A stretch of DNA of 64,000 nucleotides, from positions 109,534,499-109,598,498 of the forward strand of contig CM050446.2 of the NCBI GenBank assembly GCA_027563935.2, read 5' to 3'. Positions within the stretch are counted from its first letter, which is position 1. Every line of letters begins with the position of its first letter. The position numbers and the translations under genes were made by a program. This DNA is from Costus lasius (taxonomy: Eukaryota; Streptophyta; Magnoliopsida; Zingiberales; Costaceae). This document shows, piece after piece, positions 47,537 to 59,230 of this stretch. The notes beneath the pieces are model-generated. The model worked only from the letters and a program-made list of their open reading frames with translations. It made no database searches and was not told the DNA's origin.

Positions 47537-49115
47537 TAAACTCAGAAAAAATCGCCATCATACACCTCCGAAAAGTAGCAGGTGCATTGCATAAACCAAA
47601 GGGCATTCTTCTATAAGCAAAAGTACCATATGGACATGTAAAGGTGGTCTTATCCTGATCATCAGGATGAATGGGAATCTGAAAAAATCCAGAATATCCA
47701 TCAAGAAAACAAAAGTAATAGTGTTTAGCAAGTCTCTCAACCATTTGATCAATGAAAGACAAGGGAAAATGATCATTCCTAGTGGCAGTATTTAATTTTC
47801 TATAATCAATATACATACGCCAACTAGTGACAGTTTTAACAGGTATCAATTCATTGTCCTTATTTTTCATTACAGTGACACCTCCCTTTTTAGGAACACA
47901 GTGTACAGGGCTTACCCACTTACTATTTGAGATAGGGTAGATAATACCTGCATTAAGCTATTTTAGTACTTCCTTCTTCACCACTTCCTTCATAGATGGG
48001 TTGAGTCTTCTCTGAAAATCTATATGCGGCTTGTGCTCATCCTCCATGTGAATCCCGTGCATACAAAAAGAAGGATTAATCCCCTTCAAGTCATCAATGG
48101 TGTACCCAATTACCTTTCTATGAACTCTCAACTCCTTTAAGAGCAGATCAGTTTCCCTGGCATCTAGTTTAGCATCCACAATCACAGGGTAGGTGGAGTT
48201 AGGACCAAGAAATTCATATCTAAGGTTATTAGGTAAAATTTTCAACTCAATTTTTGGAATTTTTTCATCTTCATCATCAAAAGTAGCACAATCTAAAATA
48301 TTATGTTTTTCATCATCAAAATCATTCTCAAAACCAGAATTATCAAATTTTTCACAAGAATTTTCCAAGGAATCAGAAAAAGAGTCAGAGAAAGAATCAG
48401 AAAAAGAAGCATCAATAGAAGAATCATCAAACAGACAACTAACATCATAGACTGTGTCATCACTAGCATGAATAGTGCAACAAGAACTGGCATATGCAGG
48501 TTTTTTCAATGACTTGTTTAAATCAAACTCAATCTTATCGTTGCCAATTCTCAAAGTAAGTTTACCATTCCTTACATCAATAAGGGCTCCAGCAGTGGCC
48601 AAGAACGGTCTACCCAAAATAATAGGAACCTTGGCATCCTCTTCCATTTCAAGTACCACAAAGTCAGCAGGTATGAAGTACTTACCAACTTGTATAGGAA
48701 CATCCTCTAGAATACCTACTGGATATTTTACTGATCGATCGGCGGGTTGCAAAGAAATTGTAATTGGCTTGGGAGCTCCCATTTCCAGTTTCCTGCACAC
48801 AGACAAAGGCATCAGACTCACACTAGCTCCCAAGTCACATAAGGCTCGATCGAAAGCAACATTCCTAATTGAACAAGGAATAGAGAAACTACCTGGATCC
48901 TTTAATTTTGGTGCCAACTTGTTTTGAATAAGAGTACTGCATTCTTTAGTTAGTGCCACAATACCGTAGTCCTCAATTTTTCTTTTGTTAGATAAAATTT
49001 CTTTTAAAAATTTTGCATAAGTAGGCATTTGGGATAGTGCATCTGTAAAAGGAATATTAATGTATAACTTTTTAAACACTTCCAAAAATTTCCCAAACTG
49101 CCTATCTAGCTTAGC
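47478..49115 (-). pseudogene. Athila protease and RT N-terminal part
   Basis: Same frame as the gag upstream. The protease carries 'ALCDLGASVSLMPLSVC' (catalytic Asp in DLGAS) at about 48820-48850 and 'IILGRPFLATA' at about 48620. An acidic Ser/Asp-rich spacer (48290-48450) precedes the RT: 'LNAGIIYPISNSKWVSPVHCVPKKGG', 'WRMYIDYRKLN', 'MPFGLCNAPATF' and the catalytic 'FMDDFSVYG' at about 47500-47525. A TAG at 47958-47960 stands where relatives have Trp. The frame then shifts into the 45434-47536 frame. Confidence 0.92.
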
Positions 49116-50008
49116 TTACACAATCCTCTGGGGAAAAGGGATAGGTGTCCTATATGGCTGTGGTGAACTAGGTTTAGGTTCCTCAACTTCACAAGGTAAG
49201 TCACTTCTCTGTGAAGATTCCTTCTCCTTAGAAGGAGAAGAATCAGGAAGGGATTGCCCTTGTGTGGGCTGTGGTTCCAAAACTGGTTCCTCACTAGGTA
49301 TGACATCAGGCTCAACCTCTTCATCATCTAATGGTCCCCTTGGATCTTCCAATTGTCTCCCACTCCTAGTTATGATAGCGTTACAATGTTCTCTGGGGTT
49401 TGGTTCAGGTTTTGCAGGTAACTTCCCTGGGGGTCTATAAGGTGTATTAGCCTGTTGTGCTATCTGAGTTTCTAACATTTTATTATGAGCAACAACACCA
49501 TCCAACCTAGAGTTTATTTGCTTAAGGGTCTCTGTAATCTCATCATTTTTGCTCATCTGCTTACCCATGAACTTCTCAAACATCTCTTCTAAACTAGATT
49601 TTTGGGGTTGGCTCTGGTTTGACTGTCTTTGATTATACCCTCTATTCTCATTTTGCCCACTAGTTTGATTGTTACTCTTCCAAGACAGGTTAGGATGGTT
49701 CCACCAGCCAGGATTGTAGGTATTGGAGTAAGGGTCATTGGATCTACCTTGGTTGTAACCCCCCACTGCATTAACTTGCTCACTCTCCTAGTCAACAATA
49801 ACTTTGCACTCCTTAGCATAGTGCCCATTGTTCCCACAAACTTCACAAACAACAGAGGATACAGCAGCGGTTTGCATTTGGAAAGAATCAAAACGGTTGC
49901 ATAATGAATCTACCTTTTCTGCAAGAGAACGCAAATCATCACCATCGTTCTTACCCTGAGAAGGCCGATAAAGCACTCCTCTCTCCGAAGCCCACTGGTT
50001 GTGATTTA
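49116..50008 (-). pseudogene. Athila Gag, C-terminal part
   Basis: In one frame with the protease, apart from stops at 49788-49790 and 49116-49118. It shows a CCHC knuckle (CEVCGNNGHYAKEC) at about 49800-49850, a Gln/Asn/Gly-rich stretch, and 'LEEMFEKFMGKQM' to 'LETQIAQQANTPYRPPGKLP' (about 49430-49600). Its N-terminal neighbour is cut off by Copia-2 at 50009-50013 (GCGTC) and resumes at 59121. Confidence 0.9.
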
Positions 50009-50013
50009 GCGTC

Positions 50014-51964
50014 TGTTAGTGTATATGCCCTAGGACCTAGTTTTGGTCAACTTATGTACTACTTGACATTGATATTTATATATATATCATTCTGGCATTG
50101 TCGTTATCATTGTTTGACTACACCTGCGATTGTGTACTTACATGATAATGTCCCTGGAGACAGATTGGATCTGTGCTCAAATAATTGTCCCTAGTCGATG
50201 TACCTGAGTGGATATGGGACAACTCTGGTACTTGAGAGACTGGTATGTGGGCTGGTTAGGCACGTGGTGCTAACGCAGACACATGGGTATATCATTGGGG
50301 ATATACTGGATAGACCCGCTATGAGGCTATGACTTGGTGTCATGAGTTATCCTCATAAGTGACAGGAGATGCATTGATCCCTTGACTTGAGGTCATTGAT
50401 CATTCTATATGGTTAGGGACTTGCTTTGATACAACCTAACACCTTGCCATAGCTGGGAGGTCATAACGGTTGTTATTGAGCATGTCACGACCCATATGAG
50501 AAGATCAATGGACAGACATAGGATTTGCCCCTTCCCTAAGGAAGTATGATATCCATGGAGCTCCTTTATGGTTCTATGACTGAGAGTGTATGGCCATACC
50601 CAGGTGAGAACCTGTTTTAGTCATAGCCATGAGATTGGATGAAAACAAGTGGTGACACACTTGTCCAATCGGATATCAGTACGGCAAAGAGACTGTAATG
50701 CATCTGTACCTAGTTGCGATGATGGGGATGTCGATGTCGATATCCATTCCAATGACCTGGGTAGCAGTGATGCACTGCTAGGTGCCACTCACTGCTTGTG
50801 ATGACCTTTGGTCAGCACTGCCAGCGTCAGAGGAACCTACAGGGTCGCACACCTTGATACTTGAGTTCTCGTATTGATCGGGAAGCCTTATGATCGAGTT
50901 ATTGGATAACTCGGATCTAATTGGGAGATTTCATCAGCGCCAATGGGCTTGATGAGATGGAAGAATGTTATTGGAGCCAAACTTCATTTTTGGCAGGTTG
51001 ACCCGTATTTGACCATGGTTGGTCACATTTGGATTAGGGTTGCATTGGATTGGATCCAAGTGCTTAATCAACCTATGTAATGAAGTCTGGGCTAGCTCAT
51101 TATCCAATGAGTCCCAATAACAAGTTCTCATGAAGAGATGAGAGGCTAAAAGGGTATAATGGGGAGAAACATGAACCATTAGGCGCCTAGGGGCATAATG
51201 GGGTCATGTTGGCGCCTTTGCTTCATTATGGAAGTAAAGGGCGCCTCCCCTCTCTTGCTAGGATGGAATGAATGCCTTTATGGCATTGCTTGAGGCGCAA
51301 GGCAAGGCCTTGGCGCACAAGGAAAGGCGTGGGAACAAAAGGAAAGTTTGAATGAGAATTATGGAAATGTCTTGGAGACTTTCCTTGTCTCAAACCTCCT
51401 CATCCTAGCCCTACACTTGTCATGATCCTAGCCATTACCCTAACCGCCTCTTGCCCTATAAATGTGACCCTAGTTGCCCCCTCTTGTGTGTAATCAATCC
51501 TTGAAGGCGTGAACACAAGGAGAGGGGCGAGTGCTTGGAGCAAGGGCGCATCTTCCATAACCGCAACCCTCTTCCTCCTTTCCTCTTGGCGCAAGGAGAT
51601 CTAGGGCTTGGCGGCTTGGGCAGTTTTCCCTCTTCACTTGGCGCATCTTTTCTCTGGGTGGCGCAAGAGAAGTAAAACATCTCCCTAAGGCTTGGATCTT
51701 CTTCCCGAGGCTAGCACCGGGCATGGAAGAAGAGAACTCAAGAGATCCATGTGTGCGAGACTGCAGAGGGCGCACACTTGGACGCCTACATCGGCATCGC
51801 TCCACATTGCTCTTAAGGTATTTTCTAACTCATCGTGTTGACTCCCTTGCATGTGATCTTCACTAGATTTTTGGGACTGGCCTATTTCAGGGACATTCTT
51901 CCGCTGCGAAAAATGTATGTCTATAACTCTGAAAATTGTAAAATGTCCCCGGGGTTTCCCAACA
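50014..51964 (+). repeat. 5' LTR of Copia-2
   Basis: 1951 bp, TGTTAGTGTAT...TTTCCCAACA. A likely TATA box, TATAAAT, lies at 51457-51463, after which many GGCGCAAG-type words occur. Open frames inside the LTR are chance. Confidence 0.95.
51457..51463 (+). promoter_or_regulatory. Putative TATA box in the Copia-2 5' LTR
   Basis: CCCTATAAATGTG, also present at 58613-58619 in the 3' LTR, about 500 bp before the LTR end. Confidence 0.5.
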
Positions 51965-51965
51965 G

Positions 51966-51977
51966 TGGTATCAGAGC
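51966..51977 (+). other. Primer-binding site of Copia-2 (tRNA-iMet)
   Basis: TGGTATCAGAGC, one base after the LTR end. A single copy, unlike Copia-1. Confidence 0.9.
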
Positions 51978-53607
51978 GACTTGCAAGACTCGAACGATGT
52001 TTTATGCTTTTCTTCCATGCTCACATGCCATATCTCTATTTTCGTAAATAGCATGATGCATGACAATCGATTTTTCTAAAAGTAGAAAAATTAGGGTTTC
52101 TTGTTTCTATCATCCTCTCAATCTCTTTTGGAATTTTTGGACTATTTTTCTTGTTTGATTTAAAGATCAAAGGCGCACGTAATTTTTTCAAGTAGGACGG
52201 GCATTGTGTCTTCGGACTGGCCAAGTCTCTTGATCTGACAAAATTGCCAGCCGAAAGGATCTCTGAAATCATCATGAAAAATAAATCGCAATAAACCAAA
52301 AGACTTGTGAGAAGAAGATGAGAAAAAGAAACTGGTTTTATGAAAAAGTAAAATTTCAGATTTTATGTTTTTCATGAGCATGTAGAATTGCATGAGTAAA
52401 TACCTTGATTGTGCATAATGTTGTGATCATGAGTTAAGCCCCTCTTGCATGCCTGTGATGTATCCTTGTGCGGCCTGCGTGCCATCTTTTTATTATTAAG
52501 AGGAAGATTAAGGGCTAGGCGCATCCTTCTTGGACCTTGATGCTCGCATCTTGCTTGATGGCGCAAGCATGCAAGGTGCCGCATGCAAGCTGGTGCTTGG
52601 TTGCTTGGTGGCGCAAGAAATCTTGGCCCCTTGCATGGTGGCGCACCTTCCTTAGAGGAAGACCATGGCATTGGCTGAACCTATGGGGAACTTTTAAAGT
52701 GTACCTCTAGGGTTTGAGAGCTAAACCATGAGAGAAGGACCTTGGAGCCAACCTTGAAGTTCAAGCTAGAGGTCGGCTAGGCTAGGTCTAGTTTTTTGGG
52801 GCTTGAGTTCTAGGACAAGAGTTGAACCTATTTCATGGCATGGATTGGTTTAATGTCTTGTATAGGATATGATCACATCATCCTTTACTGCTTTTATTAC
52901 TATCTGCAGAAGCATGCCTGAAATGTTTTATCGTTATGTTATCACCATAGGATTGCATGCCTGTAATGATAGACATAAGATAAAACTGAGATGATGAGAC
53001 CTTAAAAACCCTCAATTAAAATATCAAGTCTGGTAGCCTTCTAACGCGTAGCCCTCACTAAGCTATCGATCAGTGGAGTTGTGAATTGTTTCCCACCCTC
53101 GTGGGACACACCCACCTATCTTTAGAAAGTGCGTGGTGGTAATGGTTTCCCCAGTCCAGTTTTAACCTGGGCGTGCCTTCGCAAGGAAACTCGTTGGCCC
53201 TGGGCATAACGGTTAGGAATGGACTTGACTAGAAGTTCACATGTGCTGGGCACATGGTGAAAGTCTAGAGGCATCGTTGAGAGGTAAAGGTTTCATGTTG
53301 TATCCAGCCCTCGCTGGACATGAAATGCCTAGACTGTCTTAACAAGGGGAGTTGCTTGGAGCAATCGGCCGGCGCGCCTACCTTAGGAAACATAGGTTAC
53401 TTTGTGCATCTCATCTCACCCTCGTGGGACGTGAAGCCTCATGTGAAATAAGGATCCCATCTCACTAGGAAGTCTTAAACTTCCCGATTGACTTTGTGGG
53501 TTGTCAATGCGAATTTAAAATAGTGAGAGCAGAAATCATTTAAAACAAGTCCAGTTTAAATGATTCGAGGTAGTACTAATCTGCTATTTCTTGGTTGTTG
53601 TAGAACA
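51978..53607 (+). mobile_element. Copia-2 untranslated leader
   Basis: 1.6 kb between primer site and first Gag codon with no coding signal. Around 53090-53420 a CCCTCGTGGGAC-like word recurs three times (CCTCGTGGGACACACC, CCCTCGCTGGACATGA, CCCTCGTGGGACGTGA). Copia leaders are usually much shorter, so some of this may be inserted or captured sequence, but I could not identify it. Confidence 0.6.
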
Positions 53608-55785
53608 ATGGCTGTGAACAATGGCAGATGGTCACTGCGATCTACCCTGGAAAGGGATAAGTTGGTTGGATCCAACTTAAAGGATTGGTATATCAACTTG
53701 AGAATTGTGCTCAAGCTCGAGAGGAAGCTATATGTCCTTGAGAAGCCAATTCCTGAGCCACTTCCATGCTTGGCCTCAGCGGCTGAGAAGGATGCTTATG
53801 ATAAGCATCAAGCTGATACTTTGGAGATTGCACAATTGATGCTAACCAACATGTCGCCCGAGCTAAGAGGGCAATATGAATATAAGAGTGCCTCTGAAAT
53901 TATTTCTAGTCTAAGGCAGCTCTTTGATGCATTGGTTGAGCTCAACCCTCCTAAAGTAGACATTCAGTGTGTTAAGCCCAAAGGCTTAACTAATACATTG
54001 AAAACAAAGATGGAGAGAGTCAGGAATAATAAGTGCTACTCATGTGGAGGACCACCTCACATGATAAAGGACATAGTACGACTTCAGAATGAGAAGAAGA
54101 GAGGCAAGGCTTCGTCTTCATGCTCAGGTATTTATGTTATAGAAGTCAATCTTTCTACTTCTATGTCATGGGTATTGGATACCGCATGTGGAGCTCATAT
54201 TTGTACAAATATGCAGGGGCTCAAGAAAAGTAGATCGGTGCGGCTTGGAGAGATTGACCTACGCGTTGGAAACGGGGCACATGTTGCTGCTGTTGCTGTA
54301 GGCGTTTTGACTCTCTCCTTGCCTTCTGGACTTCAATTAGAACTAGATAATTTCTTTTGTGTACCTTCGCTAACAAAGAACATTGTATCCATTCCTTGCT
54401 TGGCAAGGAAAGGATTTAAATTTGAAATAAATAAGAACTCCTGTTCTTTTTCATTTGCAAATATGTTCTATAGGAAGGGTACTTTGTGCAATGGTCTATA
54501 TATCTTGGATATGGAAAGTTCTATTTGTAACATAAGCAATAAGAGGACCAAACTGAGTGGTTCAGTTGGTGCTTTCCTATGGCACTGTCGATTAGCCCAT
54601 ATAAACAAGAATCGCATCCAACAATTCCATGCAAATGGATTGTTAGATTCAAGTTCCTTGGAGGAATTTGATACTTGTGAACCCTGTTTATTAGGGAAAA
54701 TGACAAAGGCGCCCTTCACCAAGATTGGTGAGAGGGCAGAAGGTTTATTGGATCTCATACATACTGATGTGTGTGGGCCCTTCAATAAACAATCCAGAGG
54801 AGGGTACAACTACTTCATTACCTTCACTGATGACTTCAGTAGGTATGGCTATGTCTACTTAATGAGACATAAATCTGAATCCTTTGAGAAATTCAAGGAG
54901 TTCAAGAATGAAGTAGAGAACCAGCTTGGAAGATCTATTAAAGCACTTCGATCAGATCGAGGTGGAGAATACCTGAGCGGTGAGTTCTTTGACTATCTGA
55001 GAGAGTGTGGGATCATATCCCAACTCACTCCTCCTGGAACACCTCAATGGAATGGTGTGTCTGAAAGGAGAAATCAAACTTTATTGGATATGGTTCGATC
55101 CATGATGAGTCATGCAACTCTACCTTCATCATTCTGGGGGCATGCACTAGAAACAGCTTCTCTGATACTGAATAATGTTCCATCTAAGAGTGTCTCCAAA
55201 ATACCATACGAGGTGTGGAGTGGGAGATGCCCTAATCTCACGTTTATCAGGATCTGGGGATGTGAGGCTTATGTCAAACGTCAGGATTCTAGCAAGCTAG
55301 AACCTAGATCTGATAAGTGTGTGTTTGTGGGGTATCCTAAGGAAACTAAAGGATACTACTTCTATGTCCCAACCGAGAACAAAGTTTTTGTTGCTCGGGG
55401 TGCTGTCTTTCTAGAGAAAGAATTTCTTATGAAAGAAGTTAGTGGGAGGAAGTTTGACTTGGATGAGGTCCAAGTGCAAGCACAAGACAAAGAGATGGAA
55501 TCTGAGCCACCTGCACAGGTTGCTAGGCAACCTGAGGCTCAGACACAGGTCCCGCGTAGGTCTGGGAGAATTCGTCGTGCACCTGAAAGGTATGGGTCGC
55601 TACCGACCCAACACGATGGGATCTTCATCATTGAGGATGAACCAAGAACCTATGATGAGGTGGTCAGTGGACCGGACTCTGATAAATGGCTTGACGCCAT
55701 GCGATCCGAGATAGATTCCATGTCGGCTAACCAAGTCTGGGATTTGGTTGAGCTGCCTGATGGGGGTAAAACCCATAGGATGTAA
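53608..55785 (+). pseudogene. Copia-2 Gag (deleted), protease and integrase
   Basis: The ATG at 53608 is preferred to an upstream in-frame ATG at 53560 because 'RSTLERDKLVGSNLKDWYINLRIVLK' follows, as at the start of related Gags. After 'SASEIISSLRQLF' most of Gag is missing. A knuckle-like CYSCGGPPHMIKDI lacks the last Cys. The protease has WVLDTACGAHIC; 'DTACG' in place of DSG is usual in this copia subgroup. The integrase has the HxxxH-C-C region (WHCRLAHINKNR...CEPCLLGK), HTDVCGPF, FTDDFSRYGYV, and 'NGVSERRNQTLLDMVRS'. The frame ends by one extra G in a G-run at about 55764-55768. Confidence 0.92.
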
Positions 55786-57146
55786 ATGGGTCTTCAAGAA
55801 GAAGACAGACATGGATGGCAAAATAGTTACCTATAAGGGTAGACTAGTGGCTAAAGGATTTAAACAAGTCCACGGGGTGGACTATGATGAAACCTTCTCG
55901 CCGGTTGCCATGATTAAATCCATTCGGATTCTGCTTGCTATAGCTGCATATCATGAGTATGAGATATGACAGATGGATGTGAAGACAGCGTTCCTTAACG
56001 GGAAGCTGACTGAGGATGTGTATATGTCACAACCTGATGGCTTCATCCATCCTGCAGAGGCTAATAAGGTCTGCAGGCTAAAGAGGTCCATTTATGGATT
56101 AAAACAAGCATCTCGAAGTTGGAATCTTCGATTTGATGAGGCCGTGAGAGATTATGGCTTTATCAAAAGCGAAGATGACGCCTGTGTATACAGAAAATTC
56201 AGTGGGAGCTTGGTGATTTTTCTGGTCTTGTATGTTGATGACATACTGCTCATCGGAAACGACCTCCCTAGTCTTCAAGCTGTGAAGACATGGTTGGGGA
56301 AGTGTTTCGAGATGAAAGACTTAGGGGAGGCCGCCTATATTCTAGGCGTGAGGATCTACCGGGATAGATCCAAGAGGCTTCTGGCCCTTAGTCAAAGTAC
56401 TTACATTGATAAGGTACTGGAGAGGTTCTACATGGAGCAATCCAAGAAAGGATACCTTCCAGTGAGACATGGCCTTACTCTCTCAAAGAGCTAGTGTCCT
56501 ACAACACAGGCTGAGAGGGATGACATGAGTCGAATTCCTTATGCTTCGGCAGTAGGATCGATCATGTATGCAATGTTATGTACTAGACCAGATGTGGCAT
56601 ATGCTAAAGTATCTGAGAAGAACTAAGGATTTGTTCTTGGTCTATGGGGGACAGGAAGAGCTCAGTATGCAGGGCTATACTGACGCATTGTTCCAGTCTG
56701 ACCCTGACGACTTTACATCGCAGGCCGGCTATGTGTTCAAGATAAATGGAGGCGCTGTATGTTGGAAGAGCTTCAAGCAATCCACCATAGCAGATTCTAC
56801 AACCGAAGCTGAGTATGTGGCTGCTTCTGAGGCAGCCAAGGAAGCTGTTTGGATAAGGAAGTTCTTATGTGATCTTCAAGTGGTACCTAGTGCAATGGAT
56901 CCCATTGAACTCTACTGTGACAACAATGGAGCAATTGCACAAGCCAAGGAACCACGGTCTCATCAAAGATCCAAACACATACTCAGAAGATTTCACCTGA
57001 TCAGAGAGATCATTGACAGAGGTGATGTTAAGATTAGCAGAGTAGACACAGAGAACAATCTGGCAGACCCATTGACCAAGGCTTTGGCGCAGCAGAAGCA
57101 TGATGGTCACACTAGAGATATGGGGTTGAGATTCCTCAACTTCTAG
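55748..57146 (+). pseudogene. Copia-2 reverse transcriptase and RNase H
   Basis: Continues in a new frame with 'IGCKWVFKKKTDMDG' and 'KGFKQVHGVDYDETFSPVA'. A TGA at 55967-55969 follows, at an expected Trp. Then come 'MDVKTAFLNGKL', the catalytic LYVDDILLIG (about 56229) and 'MKDLGEAAYILG', and a TAG at 56492-56494, at an expected Gln. About 30 codons around the 'PDVAYA' segment of RNase H are deleted near 56600, which also shifts frame. The last part is intact: GYTDALFQSD, 'STTEAEYVAASEAAKEAVW', 'CDNNGAIAQAKEP.SHQRSKHI', ending at TAG 57144-57146. Confidence 0.92.
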
Positions 57147-57155
57147 GTCTTAGTG

Positions 57156-57167
57156 CAAGTGGGAGAT
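57156..57167 (+). other. Polypurine tract of Copia-2
   Basis: GCAAGTGGGAGAT directly upstream of the TGTTAG start of the 3' LTR. Confidence 0.75.
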
Positions 57168-59120
57168 TGTTAGTGTATATGCCCTAGGACCTAGTTTTGG
57201 TCAACTTATATACTACTTGACATTGATATTTATATATATATATCATTCTGGCATTGTCGTTATCATTGTTTGACTACATCTGCGATTGTGTACTTACATG
57301 ATAATGTCCCTGGAGACAGATTGGATCCGTGCTCAAATAATTGTCCCTAGTCGATGTACCTGAGTGGATATGGGACAGCTCTGGTACTTGAGAGACTGGT
57401 ATGTGGGCTGGTTAGGCACGTGGTGCTAACGCAGACACATGGGTATATCATTGGGGATATACTGGATAGACCCGCTATGAGGCTATGACTTGGTGTCATG
57501 AGTTATCCTCATAAGTGACAGGAGATGCATTGATCCCTTGACTTGAGGTCATTGATCATTCTATATGGTTAGGGACTTGCTTTGATACAACCTAACACCT
57601 TGCCATAGCTGGGAGGTCATAACGGTTGTTATTGAGCATGTCACGACCCATATGAGAAGATCAATGGACAGACATAGGATTTGCCCCTTCCCTAAGGAAG
57701 TATGATATCCATGGAGCTCCTTTATGGTTCTATGACTGAGAGTGTATGGCCATACCCAGGTGAGAACCTGTTTTAGTCATAGCCATGAGATTGGATGAAA
57801 ACAAGTGGTGACACACTTGTCCAATCGGATATCAGTACGGCAAAGAGACTGTAATGCATCTGTACCTAGTTGCGATGATGGGGATGTCGATGTCGATATC
57901 CATTCCAATGACCTGGGTAGCAGTGATGCACTGCTAGGTGCCACTCACTGCTTGTGATGACCTTTGGTCAGCACTGCCAGCGTCAGAGGAACCTACAGGG
58001 TCGCACACCTTGATACTTGAGTTCTCGTATTGATCGGGAAGCCTTATGATCGAGTTATTCGATAACTCGGATCTAATTGGGAGATTTCATCAGCGCCAAT
58101 GGGCCTGATGAGATGGAAGAATGTTATTGGAGCCAAACTTCATTTTTGGCAGGTTGACCCGTATTTGACCATGGTTGGTCACATTTGGATTAGGGTTGCA
58201 TTGGATTGGATTCAAGTGCTTAATCAACCCATGTAATGAAGTCTGGGCTAGCTCATTATCCAATGAGGCCCAATAATAAGTTCTCATGAAGAGATGAGAG
58301 GCTGAAAGGGTATAATGGGGAGAAACATGAACCATTAGGCGCCTAGGGGCATAATGGGGTCATGTTGGCGCCTTTGCTTCATTATGGAAGTAAAGGGCGC
58401 CTCCCCTCTCTTGCTAGGATGGAATGAATGCCTTTATGGCATTGCTTGAGGCGCAAGGCAAGGCCTTGGCGCACAAGGAAAGGCGTGGGAACAAAAGGAA
58501 AGGTTGAATGAGAATTATGGAAATGTCTTGGAGACTTTCCTTGTCTCAAACCTCCTCATCCTAGCCCTACACTTGTCATGATCCTAGCCATTACCCTAAC
58601 CGCCTCTTGCCCTATAAATGTGACCCTAGTCGCCCCCTCTTGTGTGTAATCAATCCTTGAAGGCGTGAACACAAGGAGAGGGGCGAGTGCTTGGAGCAAG
58701 GGCGCATCTTCCATAACCGCAACCCTCTTCCTCCTTTCCTCTTGGCGCAAGGAGATCTAGGGCTTGGCGGCTTGGGCGGTTTTCCCTCTTCACTTGGCGC
58801 ATCTTTTCTCTGGGTGGCGCAAGAGAAGTAAAACATCTCCCTAAGGCTTGGATCTTCTTCCCGAGGCTAGCACCGGGCGTGGAAGAAGAGAACTCAAGAG
58901 ATCCGTGTGTGCGAGACTGCAGAGGGCGCACACTTGGACGCCTACATCGGCATCGCTCCACATTGCTCTTAAGGTATTTCCTAACTCATTGTGTCGACTC
59001 CCTTGCATGTGATCTTCACTGGGTTTTTGGGACTGGCCTGTTTCGGGGACATTCTTCCGCTGCGAAAAATGTATGTCTATAACTCTGAAAATTGTAAAAT
59101 GTCCCCGGGGTTTCCCAACA
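57168..59120 (+). repeat. 3' LTR of Copia-2
   Basis: 1953 bp, nearly identical to 50014-51964. It has two more bases in a TA run near 57240 and scattered substitutions. Ends TTTCCCAACA directly before the second GCGTC. Confidence 0.95.
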
Positions 59121-59230
59121 GCGTCATCTCCTCAATCAAGGCATGGGCGGCATCAACAGTCTTGTTCATCAATACTCCTCCTGCAGCAGCATCAACAGTT
59201 AAGCGTGTGTTGTAAAGCAAACCATTATAG
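59121..59230 (-). pseudogene. Athila Gag fragment upstream of the Copia-2 insertion
   Basis: Minus-strand translation gives 'NTRLTVDAAAGGVLMNKTVD' and 'AHALIEEM', which precede the 'NQWASERG' continuation at about 49985-50008. It is the capsid-side segment of Athila Gag. The coding sequence stops at 59230, where a truncated family-A LTR is joined, so the Gag N-terminus and primer site are gone. Confidence 0.88.

Larger units (their letters stand above)
50009..59125 (+). mobile_element. Copia-2, complete Ty1/copia element nested in the Athila gag
   Basis: LTRs 50014-51964 and 57168-59120; target duplication GCGTC at 50009-50013 and 59121-59125. The LTRs look about 1% different by eye (some 20-25 changes, mostly transitions, plus a 2-bp AT difference), so this is the youngest insertion visible. 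The element is defective inside: gag is mostly deleted, the zinc knuckle has lost its last Cys, and RT and RNase H carry a frameshift, stops and a deletion. It shares its LTR family with the solo LTR at 3817-5756. Confidence 0.95.

Noticed and set aside
48193..49440. Plus-strand frames rich in Ser, Glu and Lys
   Set aside because: Shadows of the minus-strand Athila gag-protease frame.
51400..51805. Several minus-strand frames in the Copia-2 LTR, repeated at 58556-58961
   Set aside because: They lie entirely within both LTRs, contain no domain, and their near-identity simply reflects the LTR pair.
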